This document shows, one piece after another, positions 48,793 to 61,496 of a stretch of 64,000 nt of DNA. The stretch spans positions 479,001 through 543,000 of the forward strand of contig WPIO01000001.1 of NCBI GenBank assembly GCA_009760855.2, given 5' to 3'. How positions within the stretch are numbered: position 1 is the stretch's first letter; each line of letters begins with the position of its first letter. The position numbers were made by a program, and so were the translations under genes. Below the pieces are notes generated by a model. That model saw only the letters and a list, made by a program, of their open reading frames with translations. It searched no databases and was not told where the DNA came from. Source of the stretch: Cristatella mucedo. Its lineage: Eukaryota > Bryozoa > Phylactolaemata > Cristatellidae.

Positions 48793-51061
48793 TTTGAGAT
48801 GTAAAAAATTACATGCATTCCTAGTCATTGTTATCGTCGGAGCTGGCATGAAATGCGCCCATCTTTAAACGGATTCCATTGCTCTCTGCACTTTCAACTG
48901 GTTGGTACCCGAATATCCTGATGTTGGAGCTCTACTCTTGACGGCCTTGATACATGCTCTTTCCCCCAACTAGTTATGTAGGAAGAACTAGCAAGCACTA
49001 GGTCAGCCATACCCGTCAATGATCCTACTAAACGACTCTGAAGATCCTTATAAAAATCTATGAAAGTGTCATCCAGCGATCGCTAAACAAGGGCTTTCCA
49101 GCTACTGAACAGTGGCCGTTTAAAAAACTCTATCCGCGGCTAGTTGGCTCAGTTTATTATGAAGCCGGTAGCGTTAGCGAAGTCTCTGAGCGACCAAAAG
49201 CACTTCACTAGACCATAAAAGTAAGCATTAGCTCCAAATTCTATTAGTGCCTTTTACATGTGTATATCGCTCTAGATAAATAAAAGTAAGTCTCTGTTGA
49301 AACCAGCCGATTTGCTTTTTAGTGACTTGGTGGAAAACACGACTTTTATTTAATAACCTTGGCTAGTAATTGACCCAGTAGCAAAGTGAAGGCCATTTGT
49401 AAACTCAGCTGTATTTACTGATGTTGACAACCAACGAAGTACTTTAAATTGAGCTATTGTGAGAGAACTAGGGGATGATGCTTTAAACAGTAATTACTGA
49501 GAGTAAAAAACTGACATGGAATATTAGGTTGACTTGGCATCGTCAGTGCTTTGTGTCCTGTAGATGCTTTTAAGTCAATACGATCAACTCATAAGGTATT
49601 AAGAGCCACAAAATTACCAAGGCTATGGTATTTCTACTTTAAAAGTTAAAATATAAGTTCTCTATTATACGGTGAATGCTGCAAACGGAGGTGCAACTTT
49701 TCGAAATAGAAGAAATCTGTAGCTATTGAAATCATTTTATTGCACTGGATTTCGTTGTGCAGTCCAATATTAGATAAGACGATTTTAATCCTCTAGTGTC
49801 CCACATTTCAGTGGTGAGTATGGGCTACATATCATGGATTGTAAAAGACATCGTTTATTTCACTTTTTTCTGATTACGTGTGCCATGGATTTCCCGTATT
49901 TTAAGGTGTATCCACACCCTAAGCAATAGTGGTTGTCTCCTCGCAATTTGAATTTTAGTTTGAGGGCTAGTTTTGCTGCAAGGTAAGGACTTATGCTTCA
50001 ATTTCCTTGTCACGTGTTCAGTTTGGGATAGAGCTAACGGGCGGCTTAGCCACACCTGCCTACAGATAGGAAAAGGGGTTGTTACCCCAAGACTTCTCTA
50101 TACTAATTGAGGGAATAGATCAATCTTTGCTTCAAGCTACAGCATTTCTCAAAATCCGTTCTATGTGCCGACATAGAGCTCCTGCTAGTTTACTGACCTA
50201 CGTTTATAGCAATGTTTACCCGATCTCTTGGTGGCCACCTTAAGTCAGGGCAGATACCTTCTCCTTGCAGTCCGATTGCTGTTAGTAATTAAGAAGGTTC
50301 AACATATTGATTCTTACAGAGCACTAATACATTCTACAGCCTCTAGATCGTTGCAATTGTTATTTGACATGGCAATTTACCCAAGCGAATAGGCCTTATA
50401 AAGAGATAACTTTGAAAAATTGAAAGAATTCTTTTCAGACCGCTAACTAATTCCTGCTTCAATCTGTACTGAGGAATGAATTGGGGCGACTTTACTGGCA
50501 AAAAGCAAGGCGCAGACAATCAGGCAGGTAGTAACCTTAATCGGAACATGCTAGCATCAGAGAGATTAAGAAGTCTGAAACTACAAGCAGCCCGTTTTAG
50601 AAATATTCTTATCGTCTCCGGTTTTTTTTAATGTGTTACGTCTCTAAAAAGCGATAGTCGGGAATCGTGAGCAAGTAAGCTATTGAAGAGATTACTAGGT
50701 CGATGTGTAAAAATCGCAAGCATTCCTAGTTATGGTCATCATCGGAACAAGGTACTCATGCATTCTTCTCGTACTAAGTTGGCATGAAAAGCGCCCAGCT
50801 TTGATTGGCTTCCAATGTGCACTGCACTTTCACATGGTTGGTACCTGAATATACTGACGTGAAAGCTACACTCTCGACGGCCTTGATACATGTTTGTCAA
50901 CCCAACTAGTTATGTAGGAAGAACTCGCAAGCACTAGGTCAGCCGTTCCCGTCACGGATTCTGGAAGATGATTCTGTAAATCTTTACAAAACAAACAAAC
51001 TATGAAAGTTTCATCCAGCGGTCGCTAAACAAGGGCTTGGCAGCCATAGAACAGTGGCTAC
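48793..51061 (+). repeat. Module E, two consecutive units
   Basis: Unit starts with the CGGCCTTGATACATG phrase recur near 48,940 and 50,880. The first unit aligns with 28,960-30,240. The second is cut short and leads into the copy of window start. No gene. Confidence 0.65.
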
Positions 51062-51536
51062 GTAAAGGGCTTTATCGTCGGCTAGAGAGCTCTTTTTATT
51101 AGAAAACTGGTAACATTAGCTAAGTCTCAGGGCCGAAAAACCAAACTTGAATGCTGACCCTGTGCATGTCACCCAAACCATGTTATTCAGTTGTTGTTTA
51201 TCAAGCATCATATTACTCACCATTCAATCGCGTTTCCCTTTGCAGCAAATGTAAAGCGCCTATAAAGAGTTTGAGTTCTCTGAGGGCGCTTTATCAAGAG
51301 CATTATTATTGTTGTTATTATAATCATTACACCAGGGCACAAGAAGAGCATTGGCTCCAAATTATATGGGTGCCTTTTACATCCGTACAGTGCACTTGAT
51401 AAGTCAAGGTAGGTCTTGGCTGAAACCAACCGATTAGCATTTTCTGCAACTTGGCGGAAAATTACTAATTTTATCGAATCGCCTTGGCCGGTAATCGATC
51501 AAATGGAAAAGTGAAAGCCAGCCATAACCAGTAACC
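51062..51536 (+). repeat. Module E 3' part, copy of 1-480, with solo LINE end
   Basis: Includes a solo family A 3' end at 51,150-51,330. After about 51,470 a short stretch (GCCTTGGCCGGTAAT) resembles 49,360, then the sequence jumps into discoidin exon 3. The deletion removed exon 2 in this copy. Confidence 0.8.
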
Positions 51537-52098
51537 GATGTTTACCCATAACGAGTTAATGAAGACTTTAAAATCTCAACGAATCGGGACGGTTAAACAT
51601 TTTTAGACTACAAACAACGTGCGGAAACTTGGGTAAAAATCAGAGCCGATATCACATGTGTGCTATCTTTCTTTTTAAATGTATTCCTATAAATGCAAAG
51701 TCGTCGAATTCTTGTATGGAGAAAATTCCTGGATTAAGTCTTGTAATATTTCCCCTGATGACTTCCTCAAATGACTTCTTGGAATAATGCCCTTGAAATT
51801 GGAACAATTGAGACACTGAAGAGTAAAGTGTAATCGGAGGTTGTAAACACTGTATTTGTAGACATTTGGGAGGCAAAGTAGCCGTTAATTTTGTAATCGC
51901 TATACAAAGCCTTAGCCAATATGTGTAAACAGAATAACTTTGTCTATATTGTTGCATGTATTTAAAGGCCATACTGAATCCAACAGTGTGAAAACAAACA
52001 CTCTAGGCAAGCCAATCGTCAGTGCTCGAGCTTTGCTGCTACCCGTTCTCTCTTTCTTTAATTACTAAAGCACAAAAGTTAAAGTGTTTGGCTACTAA
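51537..52098 (+). pseudogene. Discoidin (F5/8 type C) exon set 4, degenerate
   Basis: Exon 2 is missing. The exon 3 remnant (51,537-51,633) keeps CAACGAATCGGGACGGTT, with stops. The exon 4 remnant (51,958-52,098) has the intact length. However, it lacks the AG acceptor, has a stop at 52,066-52,068, and its terminal codon is TAC, so the final cysteine is lost. The acceptor loss and that stop are shared with set 1 at 3.76-4.55 kb. The poly(A) signal is lost. Confidence 0.85.
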
Positions 52099-53430
52099 TA
52101 ACCTTGAGTCATTCCATCCAATTTCAATGGAGGAAAGGCGAAAATATAGCCTCATCTTCCTTTTCAAGCTTGTACGTCCCCTTACAACAGCAGTAGGAGC
52201 ATATTGCATCTTTTTCACTGCAGCATCACTAAGTTATTATAGCTAATAGCCAGTATCTATGATGCCAATTATTTCTTAGCTGTCAGCTTTTGTTCTCAGA
52301 ATTTCTACGCAAGGCTATTCATCATTTGGAATCCTTGGACACTGTTGGAATGATGGGATTGAAGTCTAACCGGGATGGCATCTCTTCATTCGGTATACAA
52401 ACAACTTAGTATCGTAAAATTGCTACGATTGCAGAGTGAGATAATGGGCAAATGAGACTCTCAGACTTGGCATTACTTAGTATCAAAGACTGCAAAGTGA
52501 TCCAGGGAACAAATTATGAAAGCTTACTTATTTATTCATGCATATGAGTTTTTAAAGTGTACTGGCAGATATGTGAAATTAATGGTATGATGGGTTTGAA
52601 GTCTTAAATCCGACTAGCACAGAAGTTTAGCGAGTCACACTTGTTTTCGTTTTAAGGTACTACTGTCCATTTACAAGGAATTTAAAAAATAGCCTATAAT
52701 AGCTAAGCAAGAATATTTTTTCCTTTAGTAGTATCTTCTACTGCTAGCTGTTCTGAATACTAAGTTTATTCATGACGTACGAACCACCTAGATCCAGAGT
52801 CCAGTCTGAACGAGCCGGATCCAGTAAATGATGCTCAAGTGCTGAGCTCTATGCTCGAGGTAGGATTTCCGATGCTTAGGCTTCTGCTAGTGCAGGCATA
52901 TAAGCGCCACGAAACCCAGGAGTGCCTACCACTTGAGTAATAGAGCTGAGGGTTTTTTTGCGTACCTACATTTTACACTTAGCCAAAATCATAATTTCTT
53001 TGTATTTTTGCACCACCTTAATAAGCGAGTATCATTCTTTGACAAACAAGCCTTTGTATACCTTCAAAATTGCCCGAGCGTAGATAAAAATGAAATCCCT
53101 CATCGGTGATCAGCAACCAAATTGGGAACACTGCCTAAAATAAAACCGTTCAACAGTTTTCGTTTACAAATTGTCGTAGATGTAAGAACGGATGATTGTC
53201 ATTTTTAGTAATAACCCCTTCATATTAGTAGCATTACCAATTCAGTGAACTGTTTCATGACACTTTGGATTACTTATTGCTTTTTGATTTTAGAAATATT
53301 ATGGCTCGTTAGGGAATGCTGAACACGGTTTTTTTGAAGCCCTTCTCAAAATATGACCCCCAATATATAGTGTAATGTCATGCTTAAAATAGATACTGGA
53401 GCATTATCTTCTGACATGCGATAGAAATAT
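52099..53430 (+). repeat. Module X downstream part, fourth copy
   Basis: It aligns closely with 4,555-5,890. No gene. Confidence 0.65.
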
Positions 53431-54024
53431 TCATGTCACTGCATCCTCATTATCAGCCGAAACTACTCTAGTACTGCGAACTATGACATAAGAAACCGCG
53501 GAATTCCTACTGGTCCCTGAACTTTGCTTCTTTCTGCCGAGAAGTTGCTTACTCCTAAATGAAAATAGCACTGCAGTGTAATACAACGTTATGATATAAC
53601 AAGGATTAACATAAATGCTCATGGAATAATATAGTAATAACAAACATAGTGTAAAGTTCATCAATATGCAATATCCAAGTTGTCTTGCATAGCTCGCTTC
53701 AACATGAATCCGCTAATTTCTAAAGCCTTCCTGCAACTGAACGTGCGAAGATGGCTGACTAGCGACTGCATTTATATCACATAAAGCTTTTAGACTAATT
53801 TTGGACTTACCTAACCGTCAACATGTACGATTTCCGATGCGTAGAAAGATTTACTTTCAGGCTAAACATCTAAAAAGCTATTATTTAAAAGTGGATATTT
53901 TTCTATTTTTACGTGAAATTTTTCACTTCTGACTCTATATGTCGCTGCATATAACCTATAATCAGGAAATGGAGCATTTGTGGTTGCTCAATATATAACC
54001 AATAATTGTGTAAGGACTGGCTCA

Positions 54025-54105
54025 CATATATTCAAATGTAAAGCGTCTAGAGAGAGATTGAGTTCTCTGAGGGCGCGTTATCAAGTGCATTATTATTATT
54101 ATTCC
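54025..54105 (+). mobile_element. Solo family A LINE 3' tail, paralogue of 6,500
   Basis: AAAGCGTCTAGAGAGAGATT and GAGGGCGCGTTATCAAGTGC are followed by (ATT)5. Confidence 0.8.
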
Positions 54106-54504
54106 AACATTCACTCAGAATATAAAAGAGTTGTACTAAAGAATTGTATTCACGTGCTTCGAACTATATCCTTAACCAGAACTACTTTGAAAGCAGTTGA
54201 AGTTAGTGCCAGTTTAACCCCTTGTTTCTTCCAAAATAAGGAGGCATTAGTTAATATAGTATGAAAAATACTTAGTTCAGACACGCAGATGCTAGGTGCG
54301 AACGAGTGAAGGGTTAGGATTTTGTTATAGGAATGCTAAAACTGGAGAAGGACAGTATCACCATGCACAGAACCTACTGGCATTAGTGACGATCAGACTT
54401 AAGCTCTGCAAAAATGTTAGCTGCAAGACTAATATTGGGCAGGCTGAGGTTTTTGTATATATACAGTATTATAGTGTGTTGTAAAAAAAAGTATACTGAA
54501 ACAT

Positions 54505-54660
54505 ATACAGAGAGAGAGAGAGAGAGAGACAGACATAAGAAGAGCCATATAAGACAGACAGAAGGAGACAAATAGATAGAGACAGAGAGAGGGAGACATA
54601 GTGATGGAGAGTGAGATAGAGAAAGAGACGTAGGTATAGGCAGAGAGAGTGACTGACATA
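54505..54660. repeat. GA/GACA-rich simple repeat
   Basis: (GA)n with GACA and GATA blocks, longer than the paralogue at 6,985-7,070. Confidence 0.9.
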
Positions 54661-55619
54661 GAGGACGAGTAATCACGGTGTCTAAGCTAAAACGTTTGTT
54701 TAAAAAGTCTGATATTTTGTATTTTAATATTTTTCGTTGTTATTCCGTATGTCCGTAAGTCTCTGTCCGAGTCACTAATATTGGAATTACGTTGAGTATC
54801 TTAGTGCTAAATATATTGCACCACTAGATATCAGACGCGCAAATGCACGTCCAAAATGGACATTAAGTCGGAATGGTTTGCCGATTTTCTAATTTAGATA
54901 AACCGTACATTCTTGTCGCTGAATCAAAACGCCATCATTCTAAAGTTTGACAGCACCATAAACCTCAAGGAGTTCATCGAAGGGCACAAACAGCATCCGA
55001 GCAGCATGGGCATTCGTTGAGCCTTTCAGCCGTCACCCAAAATGAACACTTGACCTATATGTGCTCCAGTCGTTTTGCTGAGAAATTGGAACTCTTCAAT
55101 TTGAAATATAACAGAGAAATCTTAAAATAGCATGATTATCGGCTCGCTTGTCATTGGTGAGTAAATCGCACCGGTCGATTTGAGCATCCCGCAATAGTTC
55201 TGCTGGCAAATACAAATTGTTAAAGTGTGCCACTTGGCTGTCTTCGTTACCAATTTAGGAATCAATACTGATGCACTACCCTTTAATTATTGCAACAATG
55301 CCCTGAGCCGCCAAGTAAGTGTTGTAGTTTTCTGATTAGTCACCAATGAAAGCTGATTTTTATGAGACAGCCCGTGGTGTTTAACTGCCCTAGTTTTCAC
55401 AGCAATGATTCGAAATAAGGAACGTACGCGACACGAATGTAGGCACGCTTATCATAGGCAGCAGCAGCAAGATCAGTAAAAGTAGCCCTTCAGAGCCACT
55501 TTGTCGCAACTCGACGTCAGCCTCTCATATGACACTACGACATTACGTGACTTATGAACTAACTTAGACTAAATCATGCATATACCGTTCGATCATTCAA
55601 TCTTTAAACAACTCTTCTT

Positions 55620-55775
55620 CAAAAATAATAAAAAATAAATATAATTCATTTGCATAGTGCCCCAAGAGAACTGAATCTCTATTCAGGTGCTTCACATATG
55701 CCTCAGGGTTCGAGCCCACGACCTCAGCCAGACCTTAGTCGTAGCGAGCACCTTAACCGCTGGACCAAAGTGTAA
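55620..55775 (-). mobile_element. tRNA-derived SINE with L2-like tail
   Basis: Read on minus, an A box, TGGTCCAGCGG, lies at 55,757-55,767. A B-box-like GGGCTCGAACC lies at 55,707-55,717, in a T-arm-like context. After the tRNA-like head comes GAAGCACCTGAATAGAGATT, CAGTTCTCTTGGGGCAC and an ATT/TTTA-rich end. These match the 3' tail of LINE family A in order. The F paralogue at about 8,020 lacks the whole insert. Confidence 0.8.
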
Positions 55776-57394
55776 CTTATAATATTGACGCTGTTAGTTG
55801 CAGTCTGTAATTTCAACCGAGAGACTAAAAATTTAAATATAAATACTGAAGAAAATTTAGAATGAAGTTTGTCAGCGTGCAACATTTATGCTGTCTTCCA
55901 TCACATACACTTAAACCTGCATTCAGCAAATAATCGAAGCCTATCCTTAATTCACTCGGAATTTTTGAACCAACGCATATTACGTTTATTCTTCAGACTT
56001 ATTTTATATTTACGTTAAAATCATCGGGTACAAGTTTCAATGTGTGCAGATGCTGCTTGCAGATGATGCTTGCGAGAGTCGTAACGGCTTGCTCGGAGAT
56101 TCATTCGTGGTTCTCTGTACCTGCAAACTAGACGTCACTAACAGCTGACCTGCATTACCGGACATGTAATAGCTTATCCATCTTATCTTCGTTCGCATTT
56201 GCTAAATTAAGCAAATCCCTAATTAGCCAATTTACTTATTAAATATCTTCATTATGAACACAACAATAGGCATGGTTCTAGTTCATTAAATTGCAAATGA
56301 GCTTACGTCACTAACCTCCAAACAAAATGAACGAATCCGACACGATGGTTGACAGTTTCCAGCACAAAAAAGCATTTGGAATTTTGGCATTATTCTTTCT
56401 CCATCGAGATACTTAATTTACAGCATATCCCAGAATTCTCTTCGTAACCTGCTGCAGTCACTAGGATATGTGAAGCTTTGGATAATAAAGTGTCAGGCTT
56501 CAATAAAATCTTGGAATTTAATACAAAAATACCGTAAAATGTCAACCCAGTTTGTTAGGCGTTATGGTGAGTATCAACGAAGTTTCCGGTGACGTCAAGC
56601 TTGCACTCGTCATGATGTAATTTATATGCCCGAGTCCATTTTAACCTCGATTTCCACAACCAGCGTAGCAGGGGACGGAAAAGGTTCGCCTTTTTGGCGG
56701 TCGACTAACTTTATTCGTCAGCTGGACATGGCCAGCAGACATTCCGCTTCTTTTAGCAGTACGTTACAGGAATTATCTGAAGGAGTTCACGAGTGTATGA
56801 TACCTGGAACAACCAAGAACAGAAAAATAGTGGCTTACGCTTGTACTTACATGGACATTATATTAGCAGAATATGCTTTTGGATGCTTGTCTCCACACAA
56901 ATTATCTATTTACTCTGTATTAATTAACCAGCCATAATAACTATAAAAAGCTGCAAGAACTTCTTGGCTGGGTTCTGAGCCGTAACAGAGCCCTCCTGAG
57001 TGGCTTGCACCATCCTCAAGCAAGAAACACGGTCGTGTTTTTTAATATGAGAACTAATTCACGGAAGATTTTTTGAGTTACGAAGTTGCAGCTTTAAAGA
57101 CAGACAAGTTTTGAAAGGTGCCAGAACATACATGCTACTTAACTTTTTAAGGGAAAGCTATATACACAAGTCTACATTCACCTTTGACGATTGAACGCAC
57201 CTTTTAGAGATTTCAGTAACTTAATCGATAGTTCTAAGCATTCAGCCTGTCTCATAAATATTCATGGAGCCATTTTCAGAGCAGGCTTGAATCTGTCAGA
57301 ATAACAAGGCCATTGCAGTCAATACAAGTCTACAACGATAAATCTGCCAACCAGTAGATTTAAAATGAACCTTAACACGTCGAATAAACGGTAT

Positions 57395-57500
57395 GCTTTG
57401 ATGGAACAGTAGGTAAGGCTGTTTCTGATCCGACGTTGTGGGTCCGAGTCCTGAGGTGGGCAATAGTGAGTTGCAGGTGCAACCGGCGGTGATTACTTGT
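57395..57500 (+). mobile_element. tRNA-like SINE remnant in module F copy 2
   Basis: TGGAACAGTAGG (A box) and GGTCCGAGTCC (B box) are present, as at 9,640. Confidence 0.55.
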
Positions 57501-58019
57501 AAGGGCCTAACACCACTATGCCAAAAGAGACTGTTTAATCAGCAAGCATGTTTTTACATAACATAATAGTATGCAGAGAAGCACCGCATACTGTCAGGTT
57601 TTTATCACAGCCACTGAATTGGAACGCCTGCTTTATAAATCTGCATTATCTATGTCGGGAAGTCTGTCTTTTTCCACCAGGCTTGGCTAAAGACTAATAG
57701 GCGCACTAGATGGAAGTTGTTACTCAGGCCATTATGGAAAGGGCAGCGAACGACGTTTCGTTGCAAGTTAGCCGTACGACCTAGGTATGACGCCAAGCTC
57801 TGGCATTTTTTTCGCTCCCAGGCATACTTGAGTGAGACATCGCTGTGCATGGAAGCACTAGACCGCAAGACTCCGGTGTTAAATCCGACTAAATCAGGAA
57901 CATCTCAGTATATACTCTACTTTATTTAGGCAATATTATAGCATGAGAGTTCGTCGCACAACGGCAAATCGTCGGCAAGTCAGCTTGAATGCCCAGCCAA
58001 TAGTTTTCCCCCGTTTATC

Positions 58020-58140
58020 AAACGTGATATTACTCATCATTAAATTGCATTTCCATTTGCAGCAAATGTAAAGCGCCTAGAAAGAGATTGAGTTCTCCGA
58101 GGGCGCTTTATCAAGTGCATTATTATTATTATTACAATAA
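58020..58140 (+). mobile_element. Solo family A LINE 3' end, paralogue of 10,240
   Basis: CAAATGTAAAGCGCCTAGAA and GCGCTTTATCAAGTGCATTA are followed by (ATT)n. Confidence 0.8.
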
Positions 58141-58539
58141 ACTTAAAGCCAGGGAAGAATGACGAAAATGGTAAAAATTGGTGAACATGACCTGTCTGTG
58201 CTCTCAAGGTTCTGATGATAAATCTGATCTGTTCCATTTGAAATGTACCAGTGTCCTTAAAGTAGCCATATTATTGGTTCGCTTGTCGTTGGTATGCCTA
58301 CATGCATAACGATTTGATCAACCCATGACATTGCTTCTGGCTGATACAAATTGTGCACCTGCTACTTGGTAGTCTTTGTTCCCCACTTGTAACTTCATAC
58401 TAATTCACTACTCTTTGTGTATACAACAGAGCATTGAGCTGGTCAGTAAGAGAAAATGTCGAACCAGCTTAGTGATCGGACGACTACTACTGCCTTCCCA
58501 AGGAATGTTAACGTCTTCTGATGTGTCGCTGGAGAAAGC

Positions 58540-58690
58540 AGGGTGCATGCCGTGGTGACATGTAAGGTGGTTGATTCGCGATCTCTGTACCGAGGTCGTG
58601 GGTTCGATTCCTGCAGTGGGCGATCCTTTATTGCCACTGCAAGTGGTGGTGATAGCCGTAAAGGCTCTTCTGTCGCTCTACAAAAAGATT
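58540..58690 (+). mobile_element. tRNA-derived SINE, younger-looking copy
   Basis: A partial A box (GGTGACATGTAAGG) and a perfect B box, GGTTCGATTCC (58,601-58,611), are followed by GGGCGATCCTTTATTGCCACTG and AGTGGTGGTGAT. The post-B-box body matches the SINE remnants in the G units (GCCGATCCTTTGTTGCTACTG), so they form one family. Confidence 0.65.
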
Positions 58691-58859
58691 AGATCTGCTA
58701 GGATTAATATATTATTATTTAATTAGAGCAGATTTTCATGAAACAATTCATGGTCTTTGTCTGCCTACGTTGAATGGCAATTTTTCACAGCAATGATTCG
58801 GAGTAGGAGTATGCAGCATGAATGTAGACACGCTAATCATAGGCAACGAAAAGAAAAGC

Positions 58860-61490
58860 AATAGTATCAGTCAATTCAATGTCTAAGTAGAAAATTCCTT
58901 TCAATGACATCTTGTGCACACCACTATTGGCATGGCTCTGGTTTAATAGCATGCGAAAGAGCTCACGTTAGTCTCTTCCTAAAAATCACTCAGAATCCAA
59001 CGTGGTCGCGGTCATTGTTCTATAATATCATGACTTGGATATTGGAATTACTTTCTGTTCGCTGAGGCGGTAAAAGTGTAGCATCTCAAAGCATTTGCTC
59101 TATCGTCTACTGCAGTCACTGAGATAATCTGAAGCTAAAAATAATCAAGGTGTCATGCTTAACTAAAGTAATTGAAATTCATGCAAAAGACAAAACAGCG
59201 TGGATCCGTTTTCTAAGGCATAGTGGTTCGTATCTACAAAAGTTCTTGCGAGGTCAAACTCACACTGTTGATATTGAAAAGAATAATGCCATGAGCAAAT
59301 TGAAACCTCGATTGGTTCAACCAGCACAACAGCCGACAGAATCGGTCCTTTTAGCCATAGACTAACGCTATCAGTGAGCTGGATGGGCCATCCGAACTTT
59401 CGTATCGCTCAGCAGTACCTTACAGGAATTATCTGTGGGAGGTAGTGACTCTATTTTACCTGGAACAGCCAAGCACAAAAAATAGTGGCTTTAACTGGTA
59501 CTTACGTAGATATTACATTAGCAAGATATGCTGGAGGATGGACGTCTCTAGAAAAATAACCAGTTTACTCTGCAATAAGTAGCCAGCCGTAATACCTATG
59601 AAAGACAGTAAACACATCCTGGCGGGGTTCTCATTTCTAAACGAACTCTTCTCTGGGGCTTACACTATGATCGAGCAATAAAAAAGGTCCGTTTTTAGGT
59701 TTGAAAATTTATTCTGGAAATAACACACTTAAGAAATTGAAGCTTACAAAGCAAAAAGGTTTGTTGAAGTGCTATGAGGTACAACCTGTTCTGCCACAAG
59801 AAAGCTATTCACCCAAACTTACCTTCACCTTTGACAATGAAATGCACCTTGTATAGCTTGCAGCAACTCTATAGAAAGCTCTATGCATTCAGCCTGTACC
59901 CAGAAACATTCGATGAACCAAGCTCAGAGAACGGTTGAATCTGTACCGGTTTAGCTTAGCCGTTGCGATTAATAGTATACTACAACACTAATCTGGTAGT
60001 CAGTCGATTTTAAAAGAAACTCAGCACATCTACTAAAGAGTGTGACGAGATTGCACACTAGGTAAGGAAGTTACTGAACAGAAATTATGGGTTCTAGTCC
60101 TGAGGTGGCGATCCTGTGTTGCTATTGCTAGCAGAGGTGATTTATTGTAATACTCTTTGCCCCTATACAAATAGAGGCGGTTTAATCAGTAGGTATTCTT
60201 TTACTCAAACTAATAGTATGCAGTGAAGCCCCATAAATTGTCAAGTTGGTGCCACTGGTAGTGAATGGTAAGGCTAGTATTTTCTTTGCACGTATTTTAT
60301 ATAAAGAAGTCCCGGTCAATCTTCACAAACTTTGGCAGACGATTTGTTACGGGCACGTGATGGAAGCTGTTAGATTTTTACGGCTCCCTTCAATTTAATA
60401 CGAATTTAAAATAAAATTCAGGCTTAGTTTTGGGCTCAGTATCTAATTAATTTGAAACAGTATCTAGATTATCCATCTACCTCAATTCTTCCAAACGCTA
60501 ATAGCTTTTCATCACAACTGCATCATTCTTTCAAGGTACGGTCTAGTTACCGGCTTGCTCAAGAAGACATTTGTAGCGTGCTTACTATGATATTGGTAGC
60601 TACCGGTAATCAAAGCACAAAGGAGCTCACTTCTTAGCGCCCATATCATTATACCTAGTGTGATTACTCACAATATCCTGTCAGGAAAAAGTGTAAGGGA
60701 TTTTCGCGTCACGTTCTTTACTTATGTTCTAAAAGTGCTGTATCTGTTAAAACTTTCTCTATAACCGAATTAAATCACAGTGCTATGTTTAAGTTCTAAA
60801 CAATGTAGGTTCGATACTTAACCAATCTAGTAAAGGCATGCGAAAGACCAGACTCTCAGGACCTGTTTTATAAAACAAATTGGCTGTTATTGGAGAGACT
60901 ACCAACTATGTCATAGCTTCCCTCTTTATTGTGTAATATGTTATCCAAAGTAAATTGGAACGCCGATTTGTATAATAAGCACAGCAGGGGTTGAAAGTAG
61001 CTCACCTTTTGTGTTTGACGACTAATTGTTATCAGTTATCGGCCGGATAAGGTAGCTAAAGTTGTTTCCTGGCTCAGCAGTACGTTGCATAGTTTTGTCC
61101 ATAAAAAAGATAAGCATACGTTACACAGAACAACAATGCACCAAAAAATGTTAACTTTATTTGGTGCTCTCATGTCTTTTATATTAGTATAATTAGGTAG
61201 ACGATGCCGATCTTTTCGAAAATCATCATTGACTCGACCTCAAATAAACACCAGTTCTGTGTGACCAGAAAAAAGCTCGGCTGGGTCGGGGCCTCATATG
61301 TTGCAGCAAAGTGTTGAGTGTCCTCGAACATGATCACGAAAATAGTGCATTTATGTACAGCATATGATAGTTAATAAATTCAAACTTTCAGTTACCAAGT
61401 TGTAACATTAAAAAACTAGGATTTGCCAACTGCCGTTTTTCAATTGAGCAGAGTCCAAGTATCTGGAATCCACCAAAACGTTTTTCAATG
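58860..61490 (+). repeat. G unit, separate copy, grading into H
   Basis: A single G unit aligns with 19,830-22,410, including both halves. The tRNA-like SINE remnant lies near 60,045-60,150 (B box decayed to GGTTCTAGTCC). Confidence 0.75.
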
Positions 61491-61496
61491 GTTATA

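Larger units (their letters stand above)
53431..58240 (+). repeat. Module F, copy 2
   Basis: It parallels 5,891-10,490. It differs by a SINE insertion at 55,620-55,775 and by a longer GA tract. The tRNA-like SINE remnant lies at 57,395-57,500 and family A 3' ends at 54,025-54,105 and 58,020-58,140. No supported gene. Confidence 0.7.

Noticed and set aside
54383-54676. Leu/Ser-rich frames on the minus strand
   Set aside because: They are the translation of the GA-rich simple repeat.
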